Part shown: positions 16,616 to 23,581 of the stretch, piece after piece
How positions within the stretch are numbered: position 1 is the stretch's first letter
How the letters are laid out: every line of letters starts with the position of its first letter
NCBI GenBank assembly: GCA_033763735.1
Contig: JANRJY010000008.1
Span: 12,421 to 76,420, forward strand
DNA length: 64,000 nucleotides
Direction of reading: 5' to 3'
Source: JANRJY01 sp033763735
GTDB taxonomy: Bacteria > Bacteroidota > Bacteroidia > Cytophagales > UBA9547
The notes under the pieces: model-generated
Told to the model about the DNA's origin: nothing
Databases searched by the model: none
What the model saw: the letters and a program-made list of their open reading frames with translations, nothing else
Made by a program: the position numbers and the translations under genes

Positions 16616-17902
16616 TTATAAATTTTTAATGGATTTGGTATGTGCTTCCACTATTTCTTCAATGATTTCATCTGTAATTGCAGTAGAAACAAACAAACTT
16701 TCATACTGCGAGGGTGCCAAATACACGCCTTTGTCCAGCATTTCATTAAAATATTTTGCAAATAATTTTAAGTCTGAGGTTTTGGCAGTTTCAAAATTTG
16801 TAACCTTTTGATTCGTAAAAAATAGACTATACATGGAACCTACTTGATTTATTGTAAAATCTAAGCCTGCATCCTTGTTGGCTTTTGTAATTCCGGAAGT
16901 TAGTTTTTGGGTGTTCTTATTTAAGATCTGATAAATTTCAGTGTGCGATTTTAAGTAATTCAATATAGCCAATCCAGCTGCCATTGCTACCGGATTGCCC
17001 GATAGTGTACCTGCTTGATATACTTTGCCAACCGGTGATACAAATTGCATTATTTCTTTTTTGCCTCCATAAGCACCTACAGGTAGTCCACCTCCTATAA
17101 TTTTACCCATTGTTGTAAGGTCCGGAGTAATATTAAATAACTCTTGAGCACCTCCCGGAGCAAGTCTGAAACCCGTCATTACCTCATCAAATATTAATAA
17201 GATATTATTTTTCGTACATAAATCTCTAAGTCCCTGCAAAAAACCTGGTTCCGGGGGTACACAACCCATATTTCCAACTACCGGCTCAACAATAATGCAA
17301 GCAATCTGGCTTTTATTTGCCTCAATTAATTGATTTACAAATTCAAGATTGTTGTATGGGGCGGTTAAAGTGTCGTTAGCAACTCCTTGAGTTACTCCCA
17401 AACTATCGGGTTCTCCATTGGTAATTGCTCCACTGCCTGCGGCTATCAGAAAACTATCACCATGTCCATGATAACATCCTTCAAACTTTATTATCTTATT
17501 TCTGCCTGTATATCCTCTTGCCAATCGAATGGCCGCCATACATGCCTCTGTGCCTGAATTCACCATTCGTACCATTTCTACTGAAGGAATCATCGAAATA
17601 ATTAATTCAGCCATTGCATATTCCCGTTCTCCGGGAGCACCAAAAGAAGTAGAACCTTTTACAGCTTCAATAATGGCATCTTCAATTTCCGAAAATCCAT
17701 GTCCAAGTATCATTGGTCCCCAAGAGCCAATCAGGTCGATATATCTATTACCATCAACATCGTACAAATACGGTCCTTTGGCCTTTGACATAAATACAGG
17801 CGTTCCGCCAACCGACTTGAATGCTCTTACAGGAGAATTAACTCCTCCGGGAATTATCGTTTGTGATTTTTGAAAATATGCTGCACTTTTTAATCTATTC
17901 AT
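16616..17902 (-). CDS. hemL: Glutamate-1-semialdehyde 2,1-aminomutase
   Basis: A 428-residue PLP enzyme that converts glutamate-1-semialdehyde to 5-aminolevulinate in the C5 route to heme. Family features: IPGGVNSPVRAF at 17-28, VNSGTEACMAAIRLARG at 114-130, CYHGHGDSF at 143-151, the PLP-binding Asp in LIFDEVMTGFR, and the Schiff-base lysine K267 in TMGKIIGGGLPVGAYGG. Length is full. It starts 4 bases after the TPR/periplasmic-binding gene, so it is likely cotranscribed with it. No other heme genes are in the window. Confidence 0.97.
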   Translation of the reverse strand: MNRLKSAAYFQKSQTIIPGGVNSPVRAFKSVGGTPVFMSKAKGPYLYDVDGNRYIDLIGSWGPMILGHGFSEIEDAIIEAVKGSTSFGAPGEREYAMAELIISMIPSVEMVRMVNSGTEACMAAIRLARGYTGRNKIIKFEGCYHGHGDSFLIAAGSGAITNGEPDSLGVTQGVANDTLTAPYNNLEFVNQLIEANKSQIACIIVEPVVGNMGCVPPEPGFLQGLRDLCTKNNILLIFDEVMTGFRLAPGGAQELFNITPDLTTMGKIIGGGLPVGAYGGKKEIMQFVSPVGKVYQAGTLSGNPVAMAAGLAILNYLKSHTEIYQILNKNTQKLTSGITKANKDAGLDFTINQVGSMYSLFFTNQKVTNFETAKTSDLKLFAKYFNEMLDKGVYLAPSQYESLFVSTAITDEIIEEIVEAHTKSIKNL

Positions 17903-17906
17903 TCAA

Positions 17907-19598
17907 TTATTTTGGAGGATTTGCCAGTATAAGTTTATAATCTTCAATTTTTACAATGGGAACAAATGCATTGTCGTTTTGCCCATTATACCAAATGTAA
18001 CTGTATGCATACGCCTTTTGTAATTTGGCATCACGTATTGTATTTGAAGTAATATTATTAGGTTGATTAAGTAGATTTTTGCCATAAAATAACATCAAAT
18101 CATATCCCAAATAAGCATATGAAGAAGGAGGAAGACCCATTTTGTCAAAATAATTATAATAAAATGATGCATTTGGTACACTATCACGCATAATGTAATC
18201 AGGGGCAATAAAATGAGTATTGTGAAGTGCAAACTGTCCAGGACTAATCGAAGCAAAATCGAGCCAAGAGGCAGGAGCAATAATTGGAATATCTTTGGCC
18301 GTTAGCTTTGGTCCGAGCAGGTCTTCTTTTTTCTTTTTGTCTTCTTCTTCTTTTTTGCGTTCTTCATCAGAACGGGTGTCTTTATAAGTGGCGGTGCGTT
18401 CAACCAAAACCGTTTCAAAATAAGTGTATATATTGGCAGCCAAAGTTGGATCTGAGGAAGAAACAAATACATGACCTACAGTGTCAATCACAGGGAATAG
18501 CTTATTCATAATAGGTCCAAAATAATTGCTGATTTCTTTGGGTAATTTTCTGAAAAGCAAAACGTTGCCTCCTATTGCTTCATATTCCGATCGATATGCC
18601 TTAGCTATTAGCGAATCAGCCAATTCATTACCATAAATAATAACACAATTAGATTTGCGGGTAAAATTTTGAAATGCAAAGTCTGCCGAATTTCTACCCA
18701 TAGTTTCATACCCTGGTTTCCATAAAAAATAATTGGGGTTAAACAAAGAATTGAACGCATTATTGCTCAATGGATTAATTACAATTACATTTTTATCTTT
18801 TGAAAATCGACTAATAATAGGTTGTTGCACCGCGAATAAAGGTCCTATAACTAAATCAAAATTCTTAGAATTAGTATCATTCACAAATTCTAAAACTTTA
18901 GTTGTATCTTTTCCGGAATCAAAAGGATAAAGTTTCAATTTTGAACCACGTTTGTTAAGTGAATCTGCGGCCAATTGTATACCCAAATATAATTCAGCTA
19001 TAAAGTTATTTTTAAATGCAAGTTCGTAAGGTAGCAACAATGCCACCTTGATTTCTTTTTGTATGGTCAAAGCCTGACGATTTGTTCGCATTTGTTGTAA
19101 AACACGGTCGTAAGGGAATCTTTCTGTAAGATAATCTATATTGTCAGTTGTTAATTTATCAAGATAATTTGCTTTGGCTTGGTCCGCTATTAATTGAATC
19201 TGAGGGTCAGTAATTTTATTTAAAAGTGTGAGTGCATCAATTTGATTATTTGAGTCGAATTGAACTATTGCTTTTAGATAATATGCTAAACTTAAGTCTT
19301 TCCAATTCGGATACTTTGAAATCAAAAGGTAGAGTACAAAATTAGCATCCTTATAACTTTGGTTTCGATAATAAGAAAGTGCTAAGTAATAATGTACAAC
19401 CGGCATTTGATCATTGGCAGGATATTTTTTAATCAATTCCGAAAAAATTGCAGTTGATTCGTTATATTTCGACAAATTAAATTGCTCTTTTCCTAAATTA
19501 AACTGTCTGATAAACTCGTTATTTTGAGCATAAGCAGGTGAAATGAAAAATAACACCGACAAAATAGATAATAAAATTAGGTTACTTTTTGAATACAT
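17907..19598 (-). CDS. Secreted TPR protein with a periplasmic-binding (LppC/Peripla_BP-like) domain
   Basis: A 563-residue protein with a signal peptide ending AYAQ (residue 25). TPR-like helical repeats run from about 28 to 165. From IKVALLLPY near 184 the sequence follows the type-1 periplasmic-binding fold used by LppC and branched-chain amino-acid binding proteins: DLVIGPLFAVQQPIISR, VIVINPLSNN, and a later IIAPASWLDF strand. A lysine/glutamate-rich insertion lies near 400-425. In LppC-like proteins this fold supports peptidoglycan synthesis rather than solute uptake. No ABC transporter genes are adjacent, which favours an envelope role. hemL follows after 4 bases. Confidence 0.8.
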   Translation of the reverse strand: MYSKSNLILLSILSVLFFISPAYAQNNEFIRQFNLGKEQFNLSKYNESTAIFSELIKKYPANDQMPVVHYYLALSYYRNQSYKDANFVLYLLISKYPNWKDLSLAYYLKAIVQFDSNNQIDALTLLNKITDPQIQLIADQAKANYLDKLTTDNIDYLTERFPYDRVLQQMRTNRQALTIQKEIKVALLLPYELAFKNNFIAELYLGIQLAADSLNKRGSKLKLYPFDSGKDTTKVLEFVNDTNSKNFDLVIGPLFAVQQPIISRFSKDKNVIVINPLSNNAFNSLFNPNYFLWKPGYETMGRNSADFAFQNFTRKSNCVIIYGNELADSLIAKAYRSEYEAIGGNVLLFRKLPKEISNYFGPIMNKLFPVIDTVGHVFVSSSDPTLAANIYTYFETVLVERTATYKDTRSDEERKKEEEDKKKKEDLLGPKLTAKDIPIIAPASWLDFASISPGQFALHNTHFIAPDYIMRDSVPNASFYYNYFDKMGLPPSSYAYLGYDLMLFYGKNLLNQPNNITSNTIRDAKLQKAYAYSYIWYNGQNDNAFVPIVKIEDYKLILANPPK

Positions 19599-19644
19599 AC
19601 TTAATCACAAAATTATAAAACAAACTTTGTTACCCCTCTATCAT

Positions 19645-20916
19645 TTGAAAAATATAAGTTTTTTAATTTTTTTTCTTTCTAATGCAGCCTATCTGAATGC
19701 GGCAAATACAATTAATCTTAATATAAATTCATTTACGTTTCCTGATCCATCAAACTTTGAATATCTTGAAGATAGCGCAGGACTTTTAACTATATATGAT
19801 GTGTTAAAACCTGAAATCAGTCAACAATTCGTTAATCAATCACCTGATGAATTTAGCTCAAATGAATCGTATTATTGGGTCCGATTTACCGTTACCAACC
19901 ACAATACATTACCAATATTGATTGATACACATTTGCCTTTACGATGGGCAATCTTGTTTTACCCTATTTCTGGTGGTAAGTTCACCGCTGATACTTCGGG
20001 CTTACATTACCAACAACAATACAAAAAACTAACTTCAAGAGTGGAAACTTTTTATATTCCACGATCGGAATTTCCGGTTACTTATTATTTAAGGGTACTG
20101 AAACTCAACCCGGGAGTTATTTATTTTTCATTTAAACCACTGTCGTATTATGTAAGTTATGAAAATATTCAGGCAATTCTCATCGGAATTAAATTCGGAA
20201 TTATTGGACTTGTTGCCATATATTCGTTTGTTTTGTTTGGACGACTAAGACAACGTTATTATTTATTTCTTGGCTTATTTATAGTTTCATTCGGTATTTA
20301 TGAAATTAAAGATTTAGGATATCTCAATCGATTTATATGGTGGATGGAACCAGATTGGAATACCTATTTGTCATTGTACAATATTCCCTATTCATTTTGT
20401 ACCATTTTTTTATTGTTATACATCAATAATGGACTTCAACTTACAAAATATTTGCCCTTAATATTTTGGACAAACGTAATCCTTGTATGTTTGAAAATAG
20501 TTTTCCTTATTTCCGGAAATTTACATCTACCTATATTGCGTGAATCAATATTTGATGCAGCTTTCTTAATTCCTTCTTTGATTGGCGGGTATTACTTAAT
20601 TAACAAACAAGGAAATCAGCCGGTATTTTTCTTGCTTTCCATTTTTAGTATTTTTATTGGAATGACTTATAAAAGTTTGCCATTTTTAGGATTTTCAAAT
20701 CTGGAGTATCCAAACGTTCAAAATGTATATATAGCTTCGGTAATCACCGGAATTGCATTGTTTTCATTAATGTTATCATATAAAGTAAAGCGTCTCGAAA
20801 AATACAAAGTACAGGCAAAAGAAAAGTTAATTTTAAAGCTTAAGGAAAATGAAAAGCTAAAAGAAAAAGTAGCTCAAGAGCTTGAATTCAGAGTAAAAGA
20901 ACGAACTACTGAATAG
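19645..20916 (+). CDS. Sensor half of a split histidine kinase (7TMR-DISM type)
   Basis: The TTG at 19645 gives a clean signal peptide (KNISFLIFFLSNAAYLNA). Starting further upstream at 19543 would overlap the divergent gene and add unrelated codons. The product of about 423 residues has an extracellular 7TMR-DISMED2-like beta domain (YYWVRFTVTN, TFYIPRSEFPVTYYLRV). Seven hydrophobic segments follow from about 165 to 380, then a cytoplasmic coiled coil ending in the typical RVKERTTE. The frame stops at TAG 20914-20916 exactly where the kinase dimerisation helix should start, and the same frame resumes at once. The two halves together would make a normal membrane histidine kinase of 648 residues. 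Confidence 0.82.
   Translation: MKNISFLIFFLSNAAYLNAANTINLNINSFTFPDPSNFEYLEDSAGLLTIYDVLKPEISQQFVNQSPDEFSSNESYYWVRFTVTNHNTLPILIDTHLPLRWAILFYPISGGKFTADTSGLHYQQQYKKLTSRVETFYIPRSEFPVTYYLRVLKLNPGVIYFSFKPLSYYVSYENIQAILIGIKFGIIGLVAIYSFVLFGRLRQRYYLFLGLFIVSFGIYEIKDLGYLNRFIWWMEPDWNTYLSLYNIPYSFCTIFLLLYINNGLQLTKYLPLIFWTNVILVCLKIVFLISGNLHLPILRESIFDAAFLIPSLIGGYYLINKQGNQPVFFLLSIFSIFIGMTYKSLPFLGFSNLEYPNVQNVYIASVITGIALFSLMLSYKVKRLEKYKVQAKEKLILKLKENEKLKEKVAQELEFRVKERTTE
20914..20916 (+). other. In-frame TAG separating sensor and kinase halves
   Basis: Codons before the TAG read RTTE and codons after it read EDKNKQLDLFVYKSSHD, all in one frame with no frameshift. The intact family sequence would be ELEDKNKQLD or similar, so one base change (for example TTG to TAG) explains the stop. 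TAG is a normal stop for other genes here (hisF, the PhnA-like gene, the SDR gene, bshB1), so general recoding is unlikely. Confidence 0.85.
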
Positions 20917-20934
20917 GAAGATAAAAATAAGCAA

Positions 20935-21591
20935 TTGGACTTGTTTGTGTACAAAAGCTCACATGATATCCGTGGACCACTTAAATCCATCATTGGTTTA
21001 GCAAATATTTCTATTGCTGAAAAAGACAAATCTAAACTCAATGAATATTTGGAGCTTATCAAACAATGTGCTAACTCTTTAGATAAAACTGTAAATGACA
21101 TATTAGAAATTGGCAAAATCAATCATGTTTCGGAATATGATAAAGAGTTAATAAAATTTGAGAAAATGATTTCTGATATTAAAACGGAGCTTTTGGCCGG
21201 ACAAGAAATTGCCTTTGATATAAAAGTTAATAATTCAGAATCCTTAACATTTCATTCGGTAACTTCCTTACTCAAATCCATATTTCAAAACTTGATTGAA
21301 AATGCTATTCGTTATAGAGACACTGGAAAAGAATATTGCTATTTGAATATCGATATAAGTGAAACTCAGGGTGGTGTTGAAATAAAATTTTCGGATAATG
21401 GAATAGGCATGGACGATATTACAATGAATAAAGTATTTGATATGTTTTATCGTCACAAAAACGACAATTCAGGCACGGGACTCGGATTATATATAGTAAA
21501 ATTATCAGTAGAAAAACTTGGTGGTAAAATAAGTGTGAAAAGTTCCTTTGGAATTGGAACAACATTTATAATTGTGTTGAAAAATGAATAA
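20935..21591 (+). CDS. Kinase half of the split histidine kinase (HisKA + HATPase)
   Basis: This frame continues directly from the TAG and has all catalytic boxes: the H-box SSHDIRGPLKSI with the phospho-accepting His, the N-box NLIENAIRY, the G1 box SDNGIGM, the F-box MFYRHKND and the G2 box GTGLGLYIV. From its first usable start (TTG at 20935, 218 residues) it could be made as a soluble kinase, but it would have lost its sensor and membrane link. No response regulator gene is adjacent. It is either a decaying gene, a real split, or an assembly error; the intact boxes suggest the mutation is recent. Confidence 0.82.
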   Translation: MDLFVYKSSHDIRGPLKSIIGLANISIAEKDKSKLNEYLELIKQCANSLDKTVNDILEIGKINHVSEYDKELIKFEKMISDIKTELLAGQEIAFDIKVNNSESLTFHSVTSLLKSIFQNLIENAIRYRDTGKEYCYLNIDISETQGGVEIKFSDNGIGMDDITMNKVFDMFYRHKNDNSGTGLGLYIVKLSVEKLGGKISVKSSFGIGTTFIIVLKNE

Positions 21592-21617
21592 AATTTTACC
21601 TGAAATCCAAATTCCTA

Positions 21618-21625
21618 TATATTTG
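21618..21625 (+). promoter_or_regulatory. Candidate -7 element TATATTTG of the FKBP gene
   Basis: An exact match to the Bacteroidota TAnnTTTG element, 29 bases before the ATG at 21655. I find no TTG at 17-23 bases upstream, so support is partial. Confidence 0.35.
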
Positions 21626-21654
21626 CTTTTCTTTTAATAAAAAAACCAAATATC

Positions 21655-22389
21655 ATGAACCATTATTTTAAAAAAATAACCTCTCTGGTATGTTTGAGTG
21701 TAGCTGTTTGCAGTATTACATTGGCACAAACTAAAAAACCGGCTCCTAAAAAAACTACTTCTTCCAAACCTCAAACTGCTTCAAAAATGAAAACTCAATC
21801 CGACAGATTCTCTTATTGCATAGGCTTAAACATTGCTCAAGGAATCAAACAACAAGGATTGGACGATTCTGTTAACGTGGCTTTTTTAGCTAAAGCTATT
21901 GAAGATGTGCTTAAAAAACGCACTTTAGACATTTCAATGGAAGAATCTCAAATGATTATTCAAAATTATTTCCAAGCACAACAGAGCAAATCCGGTGATA
22001 AAAATTCAGTAGAAGGCAAAAAATTCCTTGCTGAAAACAAAAAGAAACCGAGTGTTGTTGAGCATCCAAGTGGATTGCAATACATTGTGCTTAAAGAAGG
22101 AACCGGTCCAAAACCTGCGGATACCAGCAAAGTAACTACACATTATCATGGCACATTGATTGATGGTACAGTATTTGACAGTTCTGTTGAAAGAGGTCAA
22201 CCTGCATCTTTTCCTGTTAATGGTGTGATTCAAGGATGGCAAATTGCTTTGAAAGAAATGAAAGTCGGTAGCAAATGGAAATTATTTGTACCTTCAGAAT
22301 TGGCTTATGGTCCTAATGGTGCAGGTCCTAAAATTGGCCCAAATACTACCTTGATATTTGAAGTTGAATTGCTTTCAATTGACAAATAA
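21655..22389 (+). CDS. FKBP-type peptidyl-prolyl cis-trans isomerase, exported
   Basis: A 244-residue periplasmic folding catalyst of the FkpA/Mip group. A signal peptide ends at SITLAQ (residue 25), followed by a Lys/Pro/Thr-rich linker. An FKBP-N dimerisation domain comes next (RFSYCIGLNIAQGIKQQG, about 50-125). The C-terminal FKBP domain starts near 137 (SGLQYIVLKEGTG) with VTTHYHGTLIDGTVFDSS, FPVNGVIQGWQIAL and WKLFVPSELAYG. These hold the family's active-site aromatic residues. Length and order match FkpA. It is followed by a strong hairpin terminator. Confidence 0.95.
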   Translation: MNHYFKKITSLVCLSVAVCSITLAQTKKPAPKKTTSSKPQTASKMKTQSDRFSYCIGLNIAQGIKQQGLDDSVNVAFLAKAIEDVLKKRTLDISMEESQMIIQNYFQAQQSKSGDKNSVEGKKFLAENKKKPSVVEHPSGLQYIVLKEGTGPKPADTSKVTTHYHGTLIDGTVFDSSVERGQPASFPVNGVIQGWQIALKEMKVGSKWKLFVPSELAYGPNGAGPKIGPNTTLIFEVELLSIDK

Positions 22390-22420
22390 TTATTAAATAT
22401 TAACATATTAGTTCAATCAA

Positions 22421-22456
22421 AGGCTGTATTTGAAAAGTACAGCCTTTTTATTTTTG
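22421..22456 (+). terminator. Intrinsic terminator after the FKBP gene
   Basis: The 8-bp arms AGGCTGTA (22421-22428) and TACAGCCT (22438-22445) are perfectly complementary with a 9-base loop, and a TTTTATTTTT run follows. The T-run also contains TATTTTTG, which could serve as a -7 element for the next gene, 12 bases before its ATG. Confidence 0.85.
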
Positions 22457-22467
22457 TAAATAAAAAT

Positions 22468-22677
22468 ATGGAAGTTAAAGATAGCAACGGCACTTTGTTA
22501 AACGATGGAGATTCGGTAACGATAATAAAAGATTTGAAAGTTAAAGGAACGTCATTAACATTAAAAAGAGGCACATTAGTTAAAAAAATAAAACTAACAG
22601 ATGACTCAAACGAAATTGATTGCAGAATTGATGGAAGTAGTATCGTGCTAAGGACAGAATTTTTGAAAAAAGCATAG
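22468..22677 (+). CDS. PhnA-like (YjdM C-terminal domain) small protein
   Basis: A 69-residue protein that matches the C-terminal SH3-like domain of the PhnA/YjdM family: VKDSNGTLLNDGDSV, then DLKVKGTS, LKRGTLVKKIKL and IDCRIDGSSIVLRTEFLKK. The N-terminal zinc ribbon of full-length PhnA is missing, as in other short Bacteroidota members. Despite the name, the family is not shown to act on phosphonates and no phn genes are nearby. It sits between an intrinsic terminator and tag, and tag follows after 8 bases, so these two may be cotranscribed. The stop is TAG. Confidence 0.85.
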   Translation: MEVKDSNGTLLNDGDSVTIIKDLKVKGTSLTLKRGTLVKKIKLTDDSNEIDCRIDGSSIVLRTEFLKKA

Positions 22678-22685
22678 CTAATCAA

Positions 22686-23231
22686 ATGTCGTATTGTAAT
22701 GCTATATTATCGATGGCTCCCGATAGCAAACACATTGCTTATCATGACCATGCATACGGGTTTCCAATAGATGATGATAACGAACTTTTTGGAAGGTTAA
22801 TTTTGGAAATCAATCAGGCGGGTCTTAGTTGGACTACCATTTTAAATAAAGAGTCAGGTTTTAGAAATGCATACAACAATTTCGACATTCAAAAAGTGTC
22901 CTTTTATTCGGAACATGACATTGAAAGATTGCTAAATGATACAAATATTATTAGAAATCGATTGAAAATTAATGCCGCAATTCACAATGCTAAGGTGATC
23001 AAAAGTTTACAAAAAGAATATGGTTCATTTAAAAAATGGCTTGATGCTAACCATCCTAGAACCAAACAAGAATGGGTGAAAATTTTTAAAAAGCACTTTA
23101 AATTTACAGGAGGTGAAATTGTAAATGAATTTTTAATGAGCACAGGATATTTGCCTGGAGCACATGTAGAAAGTTGCCCAATATTTCCTAAAATATTAGC
23201 TTCAAAGCCCGCATGGTTAAATATGAAATAA
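22686..23231 (+). CDS. tag: DNA-3-methyladenine glycosylase I
   Basis: A 181-residue base-excision repair enzyme. Family features are C4 near the N-terminus and a His/Cys pair in GAHVESCP at the C-terminus (zinc ligands in E. coli Tag), plus YHDHAYGFP, LEINQAGLSWTTIL with the base-recognition Glu, and the HhH-like NRLKINAAIHNAK. Two aromatic positions differ from E. coli Tag: CGW reads CNA and NEWG reads HAYG. The C-terminal TGGEIVNEFLMSTGYLPGAH suggests a separate, well-formed branch of the family. It lies 8 bases after the PhnA-like gene and is convergent with a small hypothetical gene. Confidence 0.93.
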   Translation: MSYCNAILSMAPDSKHIAYHDHAYGFPIDDDNELFGRLILEINQAGLSWTTILNKESGFRNAYNNFDIQKVSFYSEHDIERLLNDTNIIRNRLKINAAIHNAKVIKSLQKEYGSFKKWLDANHPRTKQEWVKIFKKHFKFTGGEIVNEFLMSTGYLPGAHVESCPIFPKILASKPAWLNMK

Positions 23232-23233
23232 AA

Positions 23234-23425
23234 TTATTTTTCAAAAACCAATTTCAACTTCGACTTTTTGGGTCTTATGTCCGTGCTGGAATCTTGGGAA
23301 GATGGTTGTTGGTATTCATCTGAATCGCTCTCTTCAGATACTAAGTAAAAATAATCCATAGTTCGTATGTCAACTATTTTATCGTTATTTTCGGGAATAA
23401 ATATCTTTTCGAAAAAGGAGTTCAT
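23234..23425 (-). CDS. Small acidic hypothetical protein
   Basis: A 63-residue product with an acidic, Ser/Gln-rich middle (SEESDSDEYQQPSS) and a basic end (PKKSKLKLVFEK). No known motif or membrane segment is visible. It is convergent with tag, 2 bases apart, and divergent from the DUF5686 gene. The N-terminal part (FFEKIFIPENNDKIVDIRT) looks structured, so it is probably a real small gene, but this rests on an open frame and sensible composition only. Confidence 0.5.
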   Translation of the reverse strand: MNSFFEKIFIPENNDKIVDIRTMDYFYLVSEESDSDEYQQPSSQDSSTDIRPKKSKLKLVFEK

Positions 23426-23581
23426 AATGATTTATTATGTTTCAAATCTATAAATAACAGTAAATTTTTAACGTAAAGTAATGTTAAATTATTGTCAATT
23501 AATTGTTACTTGCACAACAAATATGTTAGTTAGTTTACTTTTATTTAATTAATGGCCTTATTAATCAGGCGAATATCTCAA

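Noticed and set aside
19543..19644. ATG at 19543 as start of the histidine kinase
   Set aside because: It would overlap the divergent gene by 56 bases and put about 34 unrelated residues before the signal peptide; TTG at 19645 fits better.
20914..20916. TAG read as an amino acid (recoded genetic code)
   Set aside because: At least four other genes in the window (hisF, PhnA-like, SDR, bshB1) end at TAG in the expected place.
22468..22677. Phosphonate-use operon suggested by the PhnA-like gene
   Set aside because: The PhnA/YjdM family is not part of the C-P lyase core, and no other phn genes are present.
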